16,380 bases of DNA, taken from NCBI GenBank assembly GCA_041746615.1, contig JBGTGS010000040.1, positions 1-16,380 of the forward strand. Direction: 5' to 3'. The stretch is from CAMAXB01 sp041746615 (lineage in GTDB: Bacteria; Verrucomicrobiota; Verrucomicrobiia; Opitutales; Opitutaceae). The notes under the pieces were generated by a model that did not search any database, was not told where the DNA came from, and saw nothing but the letters and a program-made list of their open reading frames with translations. Every line of letters begins with the position of its first letter. The first letter of the stretch is position 1. Positions 6,964 to 14,329 of the stretch are shown here, piece by piece. A program made the position numbers and the translations under genes.

Positions 6964-8106
6964 ATGGTATTTTCCAAACTTTTCCCGGTCATTGTTTTGA
7001 CCCTCACTTTCGCTGTTGGTTGTTCTGATTCCACCCCGCAAGGTGCAACTTCACCCGGATCCGGCCAGGATGGCGTGGGAGGGGGACGCGGCGGGCGAGG
7101 AGCAGCCAACCAGGGCCAGGCGGTGGAAGTAACCCCGATCATGCGCCGTGATCTTATCGAGACGCTCCCCGTTCTCGGATCGCTTGCGGCCAATGAATCG
7201 GCGGAACTAAGGCCGGAAATGGCCGGCCTGGTGCAGGCGATTCATTTTGAGGAAGGCCAGCAGGTGAAACGCGGTCAGGTTTTGTTGAAGATCGATGACT
7301 CCGAGCTCCGGGCGCAGTTGGCCCAGGTGCAGGCCCGCTACAACCTCGCCGAACTCAATGTTGTACGGAGCGAAGCCCTGAGCGAGTCCCGCACGATTCC
7401 CCAGTCGGAAACCGACCGGGCCCGCTCCGAGTTTGCATCAGCCCAGGCCGAACTCGCCTTGCTGACACTCCGGCTGGCCCGGACCGATGTGAAGGCTCCC
7501 TTTGACGGCATCATCGGATCACGGTCGATATCACCGGGCGATTATGTGACGACCAGCACGGTGATCACGACCATCAATGATCTGAGCCAGATAAAGATCA
7601 CCTTTCAGGTGCCTGAAATGTTTCTCTCCAAGGTAAGGAACGGCACGGTTTTCACGCTTCAGTCCAGTGTGGCAGCGAGCACCCCGATAAGAGGCGAAGT
7701 GTATTTCGTGAATTCGGTCATCGATCGGGCGACCCGATCAAGTGAGGTCAAGGGGGTGGTGTCCAACCCGCCCGCAGGACTCAGACCTGGCATGTTTGCC
7801 AATGTTGAGATGGTTTTGGAAGTTCGCCGTGGCGCACTGACGGTGCCGGAAGCATCGATCCTGACGACGGCTGAGGGCTCCCAGGTAATCCTGGTGAAGG
7901 AATCCGGCACCGACCAGGTGGCCGAGTTCATTCCTGTACGACTCGGGTTGAGGTCCCGGGGCTTTGTGGAGATCATCCCGCTGGGCGGAGAATTGCCCGA
8001 GGCCCAACCCGTGGTCGCCTCGGGAGTGGGTGGACTGACCCTTTATCCAGGCATCAAACTCAACCCGCGCCCCTTGCGCGCCGAGTTCCTACCCGCAGAA
8101 AGCTGA
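6964..8106 (+). CDS. RND efflux periplasmic adaptor lipoprotein (membrane fusion protein)
   Basis: A 380-residue HlyD/AcrA-type adaptor that would bridge the inner-membrane pump encoded next and an outer-membrane channel. It starts with a hydrophobic signal and lipobox AVGC at residues 17-20, predicting a lipid anchor at Cys20, followed by a Gly/Arg-rich linker (about 33-52). The first half of the lipoyl-like barrel is seen at about 83-110 (LRPEMAGLVQAIHFEEGQQVKRGQVLLKI), a helical hairpin at about 111-170 rich in Ala, Glu and Gln, and the second barrel half at about 174-205 (TDVKAPFDGIIGSRSISPGDYV). A beta-barrel and membrane-proximal region follow. The permease starts four bases after its stop, so they form one operon. 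The substrate is unknown. No outer-membrane factor gene is present here. Confidence 0.93.
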   Translation: MVFSKLFPVIVLTLTFAVGCSDSTPQGATSPGSGQDGVGGGRGGRGAANQGQAVEVTPIMRRDLIETLPVLGSLAANESAELRPEMAGLVQAIHFEEGQQVKRGQVLLKIDDSELRAQLAQVQARYNLAELNVVRSEALSESRTIPQSETDRARSEFASAQAELALLTLRLARTDVKAPFDGIIGSRSISPGDYVTTSTVITTINDLSQIKITFQVPEMFLSKVRNGTVFTLQSSVAASTPIRGEVYFVNSVIDRATRSSEVKGVVSNPPAGLRPGMFANVEMVLEVRRGALTVPEASILTTAEGSQVILVKESGTDQVAEFIPVRLGLRSRGFVEIIPLGGELPEAQPVVASGVGGLTLYPGIKLNPRPLRAEFLPAES

Positions 8107-8110
8107 TCCC

Positions 8111-11100
8111 GTGATTCTCTCGGACATCTCCATCAAGCGGCCGGTCATCTGCCTGGTTGCATCCATCATCATCGTGCTGATCGGTGTGATCTCGTTCAAC
8201 CGGCTGCCGGTGCGCGAGTACCCCAGCACGGATTCCCCCATTGTGTCGGTGCGGGCCTCGTACACGGGGGCCTCCGCCGAGGTGGTTGAATCCAAGGTCA
8301 CGGAACCCTTGGAGAAGGAGTTGTCGACGATTGAGGGGATCGATGTGATCCGATCTTCATCGAGCGAGGGCCGCACGCGCATCACGATAGAGTTCAACCT
8401 AAGCCGGGACATCGAGGAAGCGACCAACGATGTGCGTGATCGCGTTTCCCGGGCTGCCGGCCAGCTCCCCCCCGAAGTGGAAAACGTCCAGGTCGAGAAG
8501 AGCGATGCCGACTCCGAGACCATCATGTCGGTGTCCTTCAACTCGGACCGCTTCAACCGGCTGGGACTGACGGAGATCGTTGATCGCATTGTGGTGCAGC
8601 GACTCCAGACGGTCTCCGGCGTGGGTGCGGTGTCCCTCTATGGTCAAACCTATGCGATGCGCCTCTGGATCGACAGTGACCGCATGGCTTCCTATGGCCT
8701 GACGATTACCGACATTCAGAATGCGTTGCGCCAGCAAAACGTCGAGCTGCCCAGCGGACGCATTGAGTCGCTCTCCCGGGAATTCCCGATCCGTCTACAG
8801 GGCAGGCTGGAAAGTCCGGCGGAATACGAGAACGTCATTCTGGCCACACGAGGCGATTACCAGGTGAAGCTCTCCGACATCGGTCGGGTTGAGCTGGGTG
8901 CGGCGGACTATCGCAGTGAAAGCTATTTCAACGGCTTTCCGACGGCCGGGGTGGGGATCGTACGCCAATCACAAGCCAATCTGCTTGATGTAGCCCGGGG
9001 GGTGAAGGACCTGCTCCCGATCATCCAGAGCGATCTGCCTGAGGGCATCTCCATCAACATCAGCCAGGACACCAGCGTGTTCGTTGAGCGCTCGGTGCGG
9101 GAGGTTTATAATACCCTTTTCATGGCCGCAGGTCTGGTCGTGCTGATGATTTTCCTATTTCTGCGTGACTGGCGGGCGACGCTGATCCCCATGCTCGCAA
9201 TTCCGGTTTCCATCACCGGCTCGTTCGCCATCATGCACCTGCTGGGATTCTCGATCAATGTGCTGACCCTGCTGGCTCTCGTGCTGGCAGTTGGGCTGGT
9301 CGTGGACGATGCGATTGTCATGCTGGAGAACATCTATCGGCGGGTGGAGGAGGGGGAATCACCCATCCATGCGGCCATCTTTGGTGCCCGGCAGGTGGCC
9401 TTTGCCATCATTGCGACAACCCTGACGCTGGCCGCGGTTTTCCTGCCGGTGGCATTTCAATCAGGACGAACCGGCCGGCTGTTTTATGAGTTTGGCATCA
9501 CCTTGTCGGTGTCGGTGCTGGTTTCCTCCTTTGTTGCACTCACGCTCACGCCCATGCTCTGCTCCCGGATACTGAAGGGTCGTATCATTGACGGGCATGC
9601 CGTGCACGGCTGGTTTTATGACCGCACGGAACCTTTTTTTGTGCGCCTGAACGACCTGTACGAGCGGATGTTGCGCCGGGTGCTGCGGTTCCCCTGGACC
9701 ATCATGGCCTGCACCATCGCGTTTTCCTCCACGGGTTTTTATCTCTACACGAAACTCCAGCGCGAGCTCACGCCGCAGGAGGACCGGGGAGTCTTTAGCC
9801 TGAGTTTCATCCCTCCGGTGGGAGCAAGCGCCGAGTACAACAAGATTTATACGACGGAGTTGATCACGAAGGTGCATGAAATACCCGAACTCGACCGCAC
9901 CTTTGCGCGCGCCGGCACCGGTCGGTCCTTTGTCTTTGCGACCCTGAAACCGTGGGAGGACCGTGAGCGGACGACGCAGGAAATCACCACGGAACTTCGC
10001 CGCCGCCTGATGGCTGAGAGCACGGGCGGCGAGGTCCGGGTTTCGGCGGTGCGGCCCTTCGGTGGCGGTCGGGGTGGCGGTGGCGGCAGTGTATCCATGG
10101 TCCTGCAGGGTGCCGATTTTGACGAGCTTCAGCGCATCGGAGATGAAATCATGGTGGCCTTGCGTAGCAGCAATGTCCTCATCCAACCCCGCATTGATCC
10201 GTTGCCAACCAAGCCCCAGATCGATGTCAGCATCGACCGCGCCCGCGCGGCGGATCTGGGGGTACCGATCACCGATATTGCCGGCACCTTGGAGACGATG
10301 CTGGGCGGTCGCCGGGTAACGCAGTTTCAGCGCGGCAACCAGCAGTACGACGTGTTGGTGCAGGTCGAGGACAACAACCGGGCATCGCCCCGTGACCTTG
10401 CCCGACTCTACGTAAAATCAAACAGTGGCCACCTCGTGCAGTTGAGCAATCTCGTCACCTCAGTCGAGGGCCTTGTTCCCGATGAGTATCCGCATTTCAA
10501 CCGGCTCCGGGCCGTGACCGTTTCCGGGCAGATGGCCGCGGGTAGCACCCTCGGTGACGGCGTGGCTTACCTTGAGCAACTGGTGCGGCCCATGCTGCCG
10601 CCGGGTTATGCCTACACTTGGGACGGGGAAACGCGTGAGTTTGTCGACAGCGGCAACGACACGGTGATGCTCTTTGGTCTGGCGCTGCTCTTTGCCTTCC
10701 TGATCCTGGCGGCCCAGTTTGAATCATGGACGCACCCCATAACGATCTTCTCCGGAGTGGCGCTCGCACTCTCGGGAGGGCTGACGGTGCTTTATTGCAC
10801 ACGCTTCTGGGGTCCGCCGATGACCGATAATCTGTTTTCGCGCTTCGGGTTGATCATGCTGATCGGTTTGGTGGCGAAGAATGGCATTCTGATTGTCGAG
10901 TTTGCGAACCAGCTTCAGGTGCAGGGACGCAAGGCCTTCGATGCGGCCTTTGAGGCGGCGACCCTGCGCTTTCGTCCGATCCTGATGACCTCCATTTCCA
11001 CCATCCTGGGCGCCGTACCGATCGCCTTCGCCACCGGGGCGGGTGCGGAGACGCGCAATCCCATGGGTCTGGTCATCGTCGGTGGACTGGCCATCTCCAC

Positions 11101-11275
11101 CTTCCTGACGCTCTTTGTCATTCCCGTCTTCTACATCATGATGGACAGGGCGGTGATGAAGGTCACCGGCCAGTCGAGTGCCTACGGGCTCAAGCGGGCG
11201 GCGGAAATCGAAAAGGAAGTGAGCACCGGAATAGACCACGGCCCCGGCCATCGGTCGCCTGAGGTGGCGCAGTAA
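8111..11275 (+). CDS. RND multidrug efflux pump permease (HAE1/AcrB type)
   Basis: A 1054-residue inner-membrane proton-driven efflux pump, full length for the family, starting at GTG four bases after the adaptor. MILSDISIKRPVI is the standard N-terminal amphipathic/TM1 entry. The proton relay is intact: Asp399-Asp400 in GLVVDDAIVMLENIYRR (TM4) and Lys923 in GLVAKNGILIVEFANQ (TM10). Two large periplasmic loops lie after TM1 and TM7, with porter-domain stretches such as REYPSTDSPIVSVRASYTGAS near residue 35. A run FGGGRGGGGGS near residue 650 forms a Gly-rich loop at the start of a porter subdomain. These features place it in the hydrophobe/amphiphile exporter class, not the heavy-metal class. 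The specific substrates cannot be inferred. No local regulator gene is seen; the inverted repeat at 6926-6947 is the only candidate control site. Confidence 0.95.
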   Translation: MILSDISIKRPVICLVASIIIVLIGVISFNRLPVREYPSTDSPIVSVRASYTGASAEVVESKVTEPLEKELSTIEGIDVIRSSSSEGRTRITIEFNLSRDIEEATNDVRDRVSRAAGQLPPEVENVQVEKSDADSETIMSVSFNSDRFNRLGLTEIVDRIVVQRLQTVSGVGAVSLYGQTYAMRLWIDSDRMASYGLTITDIQNALRQQNVELPSGRIESLSREFPIRLQGRLESPAEYENVILATRGDYQVKLSDIGRVELGAADYRSESYFNGFPTAGVGIVRQSQANLLDVARGVKDLLPIIQSDLPEGISINISQDTSVFVERSVREVYNTLFMAAGLVVLMIFLFLRDWRATLIPMLAIPVSITGSFAIMHLLGFSINVLTLLALVLAVGLVVDDAIVMLENIYRRVEEGESPIHAAIFGARQVAFAIIATTLTLAAVFLPVAFQSGRTGRLFYEFGITLSVSVLVSSFVALTLTPMLCSRILKGRIIDGHAVHGWFYDRTEPFFVRLNDLYERMLRRVLRFPWTIMACTIAFSSTGFYLYTKLQRELTPQEDRGVFSLSFIPPVGASAEYNKIYTTELITKVHEIPELDRTFARAGTGRSFVFATLKPWEDRERTTQEITTELRRRLMAESTGGEVRVSAVRPFGGGRGGGGGSVSMVLQGADFDELQRIGDEIMVALRSSNVLIQPRIDPLPTKPQIDVSIDRARAADLGVPITDIAGTLETMLGGRRVTQFQRGNQQYDVLVQVEDNNRASPRDLARLYVKSNSGHLVQLSNLVTSVEGLVPDEYPHFNRLRAVTVSGQMAAGSTLGDGVAYLEQLVRPMLPPGYAYTWDGETREFVDSGNDTVMLFGLALLFAFLILAAQFESWTHPITIFSGVALALSGGLTVLYCTRFWGPPMTDNLFSRFGLIMLIGLVAKNGILIVEFANQLQVQGRKAFDAAFEAATLRFRPILMTSISTILGAVPIAFATGAGAETRNPMGLVIVGGLAISTFLTLFVIPVFYIMMDRAVMKVTGQSSAYGLKRAAEIEKEVSTGIDHGPGHRSPEVAQ

Positions 11276-11307
11276 ATTCCTTCAGTCGGGCGGCCCTCCC
11301 GGGTCGC

Positions 11308-11341
11308 AAAAAAGGCGGCCGGGGGATCCGGCCGCCTTTTT
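11308..11341. terminator. Bidirectional intrinsic terminator between the RND operon and typA
   Basis: GGCGGCCGG at 11314-11322 and CCGGCCGCC at 11328-11336 form a nine-pair stem with a GGGAT loop. It is preceded by six A (11308-11313) and followed by five T (11337-11341), so it can stop transcription from either side. It serves the plus-strand efflux operon and the minus-strand typA, whose stop codon is only two bases away. Confidence 0.92.
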
Positions 11342-11342
11342 A

Positions 11343-13166
11343 TCAGCCGGTCTTGCCGGCTTTCTTGGCCTTCTGGCGTTCACCCTGGTTGAGGATGCGC
11401 TTGCGCAGACGTAGGTTCTTGGGGGTGACCTCGACAAACTCATCGGCTGCGATGTATTCAATGGCACGTTCGAGTGACATCTTGATCGCCGGGGTCAGGC
11501 CGGCGGCCACGCCTTCACCCTGGGAGCGGAAGTTGGTCAGCTTCTTCTCGCGCACCGCATTGCAGGCGATGTCCTCATTGCGGGGATTCTCGCCCACGAT
11601 CATGCCCTCGTAAACCTTCTCACCGGGGCTGACAAAGAGCTTGCCGCGTTCCTGCACCATGATGAGGGCGTAGGCGGTGGTCTCACCCGCCTCGGTGGCG
11701 ATGATGGTTCCGCTGATGCGGGTCAGCAACTCGCCTGCATAGGGTCCGTACTCCTTGAAAAGATGGCTCATGACGCCGCGGCCGCTGGTGGCATTGACGA
11801 TGTCGATTTCCAGTCCGATCAGGCCACGCGTGGTGATGGTGGCTTCGATCATGGTGGAATGGGACAACTTCTCCATGTTCGTCAGCTGGCCCTTGCGGTT
11901 GGCCAGATTCTGCATGATTGAGCCGACGCATTCGTCGGGAATTTCGATCCAGACCGTCTCATAGGGTTCCAGGCGCTGGCCATCGATGACCTTCTCGATC
12001 ACGGTGGGCCGGGAAACCAGCAGCTCAAAACCCTCGCGACGCATCGTCTCGACCAGCACTGCGATCTGCATCGCACCGCGCGCCTTTACATTGAAGACGC
12101 CGGCCCGGTCCGAGTCCTCGACCTGGATGGATACGTTGGTCTTGAGCTCACGGTAAAGCCGCTCACGCAGCTGACGGGAGGTGACGAGCTTGCCCTCCTG
12201 TCCGACCAGGGGGCCGTCGTTCACGCAGAATTGCATCTCCAGGGTGGGCGGGTCGATGTCCGTGAAGGGCAGGGCGTGCTGGGTATCCGAAGAGGCGAGC
12301 GTATCGCCGATGTCGATATCCTCGAAGCCGGAGAGTCCGACGATATTGCCGGCGGCCGCGGACTCGTTTTCGCGCGTACCCAGCCCCGTGAATTCGAATA
12401 CCTTGCTGATCTTGGCCCGCACCTTTTTGCCGTTCTCGCCGTGACGGATGACAAAGACCGGATCGCCTACATTGACGGCACCACCTAGGATCTTGCCGAC
12501 GGCGATGCGGCCGACGTAGTCACTCCAGTCGATGTTCGAAACCAGCATGTGGAAGGCATCGTTGGGCTTGGCAAAAGGCGGGGGGACATGGTCAATGATG
12601 GTCTGGAAAAGGGGGGTCATGTCCTTCTTTTCCTCACCGAGCTGGTACATCATGTAGCCGTCGCGTCCGGAGCCGTAGACGACCGGGGCGTCGAACTGTT
12701 CCTCGGTTGCGTTGAGCTCCATGAGGAGCTCGAGAACCTTGTCGTACATCTTGGCAGGGTCGGCGTTGTCGCGGTCGACCTTGTTGATGACGATCACGAC
12801 CTTGAGGCCGTGGGCGAGGGCCTTGCGCAGCACGAAGCGGGTCTGGGCCTGGGGGCCGTCGTAGGCGTCGACGAGGAGCAGCACCCCGTCGACCATGCGG
12901 AGGGCCCGTTCGACCTCGCCGCCGAAATCGGCGTGGCCGGGTGTGTCGAGGATGTTGATGGTCTTGTCCTGCCAGTGCACGGACGTGTTCTTGGCCTTGA
13001 TGGTAATGCCCTTTTCCTTCTCGAGATCCATCGAGTCCATGGCCCGTTCCTCGACGTGCTGGTTGGCCCGATAAACGCCACCCTCCTTCAACAACTGGTC
13101 GACGAGCGTGGTTTTGCCGTGGTCGACGTGGGCAATGATGGCGATGTTTCGGATGTTCTGGTTCAT
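11343..13166 (-). CDS. typA: Ribosome-associated GTPase TypA/BipA
   Basis: A 607-residue translational GTPase of the EF-G/LepA superfamily, which binds the 70S ribosome and assists large-subunit assembly and growth under stress such as cold. G motifs are visible: AHVDHGKTT at 12-20 (G1), KGITIKAKN at 52-60 (G2 region), DTPGHADF at 74-81 (G3), NKVDR at 128-132 (G4), and a G5-like SGRDGY at about 166-171. Domain II follows at about 200-300, then the EF-G-like III and V domains and the BipA-specific C-terminal domain with SHLFKEYGPYAG, ERGKLFVSPGEKVYEGMIVGE and NPRNEDIACN. Length is normal. The ATG is the complement of 13164-13166; no clear Shine-Dalgarno sequence precedes it. A strong intrinsic terminator lies in its upstream region, which may mean leader control. 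Confidence 0.97.
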   Translation of the reverse strand: MNQNIRNIAIIAHVDHGKTTLVDQLLKEGGVYRANQHVEERAMDSMDLEKEKGITIKAKNTSVHWQDKTINILDTPGHADFGGEVERALRMVDGVLLLVDAYDGPQAQTRFVLRKALAHGLKVVIVINKVDRDNADPAKMYDKVLELLMELNATEEQFDAPVVYGSGRDGYMMYQLGEEKKDMTPLFQTIIDHVPPPFAKPNDAFHMLVSNIDWSDYVGRIAVGKILGGAVNVGDPVFVIRHGENGKKVRAKISKVFEFTGLGTRENESAAAGNIVGLSGFEDIDIGDTLASSDTQHALPFTDIDPPTLEMQFCVNDGPLVGQEGKLVTSRQLRERLYRELKTNVSIQVEDSDRAGVFNVKARGAMQIAVLVETMRREGFELLVSRPTVIEKVIDGQRLEPYETVWIEIPDECVGSIMQNLANRKGQLTNMEKLSHSTMIEATITTRGLIGLEIDIVNATSGRGVMSHLFKEYGPYAGELLTRISGTIIATEAGETTAYALIMVQERGKLFVSPGEKVYEGMIVGENPRNEDIACNAVREKKLTNFRSQGEGVAAGLTPAIKMSLERAIEYIAADEFVEVTPKNLRLRKRILNQGERQKAKKAGKTG

Positions 13167-13245
13167 GACTTAAAAGGCGTGATGACTTCGGAAAAACCAA
13201 AGACCGTGCGCCCCGCATAAGGGGAAGGCAAGGCCGAAGGTCCGG

Positions 13246-13265
13246 GAGGGGGCAAGCTGCCCCTC
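13246..13265 (-). promoter_or_regulatory. Hairpin in the proximal typA leader
   Basis: On the minus strand GAGGGGCA and TGCCCCCTC pair around a short loop with one bulged base. It lies between the upstream terminator and the typA start. No T tract follows. It may shape the 5' end of the typA message. Confidence 0.3.
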
Positions 13266-13280
13266 TTGGGTATTGAAAAC

Positions 13281-13313
13281 AAAAAGGCCCGCGGAACCGA
13301 GGTTCCGCGGGCC
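13281..13313 (-). terminator. Strong intrinsic terminator upstream of typA
   Basis: A perfect 13-base inverted repeat (13286-13298 and 13301-13313) with a two-base centre is followed on the minus strand by TTTTTGTTTTC. The plus-strand side has no T tract, so it acts on minus-strand transcripts. No minus-strand protein gene ends here, so it must terminate either a non-coding RNA read from about 14.2 kb or the typA leader itself. Confidence 0.9.
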
Positions 13314-14175
13314 AAATTTGGGGTTGGAGGTCGCCACGCTCTCTTTCCCAATGTGCCTGCGTTTGGCGCTCTCGCTTTCGCGGGCCGCAGACTCCCCGAC
13401 GCCACTCCGCACGGCATGCGCGGTTTTCGATCTCATGGCGGGATCGCCCCCACCGTTGCCGGTTGGGGTTTGATGAGTGAGGCCTCTGTGCCCGGTTCGG
13501 TCGTTCTCTGCCGAGAACGGCTCGCCGGACAGGGTGCTGACACGCTTGCAAACTGCTTCGCGTCGGCACCGTTACCACGGGGACGGCCCCGGCTTGTGGC
13601 CGGGCGTTGGCCCCGTTCGACGGGTCTGACCTCTTACCTCTCAGGCTGCATTGACTTTGCAACCGGGTGACGTGGTTTTTCACGCCGCCCGGATCAGGAT
13701 CGTATGCGAGCTTTGCCAGACTCGCTCGATCCCCGTGAATGGATCTCCTTTGCGCGCACCGCCTTTGACAGCGGAGCCTTTTGGCGGGGTGGACCCGCCG
13801 GGAGAACCGGACACGTGCTGGTACTACTGTAGCAGCCGTAACCCTCTGGGTCACAGTATCAGTGCGGGGGTCGAAACTGCCCCCGGACCTGACTCGGCTT
13901 GGACGCGGTTTCTAATTCGCGCCTGACCGCTCAGTTCCTGATTCGTGAACGACTGGACCGGGCACGACCCCGGCCAGAGGAACTGGTGATATATGCCTGC
14001 CCTGGCGATGACTCGCATATGGGAGGGGAGGGCCGAACCAGCTTCGACCTGCCTTTCCCCGGTTGCCCGGGATTATCCCAGCCCCCGCTTCCGACGGATT
14101 TTTCAGGCCGTCCTGCGCTTGGCTGTTCTATCAAGGAACAGAAAGAACATGCATCGCAGGGCGGCAAAAGTCACG
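13281..14175 (-). ncRNA. Candidate large structured RNA or extended typA leader, family unknown
   Basis: About 890 bases with no credible protein gene, densely filled with short stable hairpins and ending in the terminator at 13281-13313. Plus-strand coordinates of clear hairpins: 13357-13390 (GAAA loop on the minus strand), 13447-13468 (GCAA loop on minus), 13492-13528 (CGTTCTC/GAGAACG core), 13533-13570, 13588-13604, 13612-13624, 13697-13732 (GGATCG/CGATCC enclosing GCGAG/CTCGC), 13838-13854 (GTGACCC/GGGTTAC on minus), 13866-13884, 13953-13977 nested in an eight-pair stem 13932-13985, 14058-14071 (GCAA loop on minus), 14093-14112 and 14123-14141. Three loops are GNRA only when read on the minus strand, which agrees with the terminator. 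I do not find the RNase P, tmRNA or 6S signatures. The 5' end is a guess, and GC-rich DNA yields some hairpins by chance. Confidence 0.4.
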
Positions 14176-14186
14176 ATTTTGTTCTG

Positions 14187-14238
14187 CACAACTTATTCAC
14201 TAGCAAGAGCATGGTGAATAACCAGTGAATAACTTGTG
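14187..14238. promoter_or_regulatory. Cluster of three TTATTCAC boxes in an inverted repeat
   Basis: CACAACTTATTCACT at 14187-14201 is matched by AGTGAATAACTTGTG at 14224-14238, complementary at 14 of 15 positions. A third box, GTGAATAA, lies at 14214-14221. The boxes resemble the DnaA box TTATCCACA but differ at one core base, and their ninth base is T or C. The cluster sits between the putative minus-strand RNA and hrpB, so it may be an operator for either side. The classical origin neighbours (dnaA, dnaN, rpmH) are absent from the window. Confidence 0.45.
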
Positions 14239-14283
14239 GGAGTCGGGATGAAGATCCACATCGCTCGTGCACAGGTCAGGCTT

Positions 14284-14308
14284 GCGTCATTCCGGGTCCG
14301 GGTGACGC
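14284..14308. repeat. Short inverted repeat before hrpB
   Basis: GCGTCA at 14284-14289 and TGACGC at 14303-14308 are separated by 13 bases and lie about 22 bases before the hrpB start. It could be a weak operator or chance. Confidence 0.25.
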
Positions 14309-14329
14309 TCCGCTTTTCGGATACAAGCC

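Noticed and set aside
13704..13832. Small plus-strand frame of 42 codons (MRALPDSLDPREW...) with a protein-like composition
   Set aside because: It overlaps a strong nested hairpin (13697-13732), has no ribosome-binding site, and is followed in frame by several stops. Joining it to later frames needs more than one shift. A decayed gene remains possible but is not supported.
13170..13854. Long minus-strand open frame continuing into typA in another frame
   Set aside because: It is extremely Arg/Pro-rich, crosses the terminator, and its second half is a shadow of typA in a different frame.
13281..13920. RNase P RNA, tmRNA, cobalamin riboswitch or T-box on the minus or plus strand
   Set aside because: Only fragments match: GGTAAGAG, a CCGGGGG...CCCCCGC stem, and GGGGTGGACCCGCC. 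The invariant cores (GGAAAGTCC, ACAGAA, the B12 box, GGGTGGNACCGCG in context, the tRNA-like acceptor end) are missing.
13899..14228. Plus-strand frame of 109 codons before hrpB
   Set aside because: It has low-complexity composition, no ribosome-binding site and overlap with several hairpins and the TTATTCAC boxes.
14187..14238. Chromosomal replication origin
   Set aside because: The box sequence differs from the DnaA consensus, there is no obvious AT-rich unwinding region, and no origin-associated gene is in the window.
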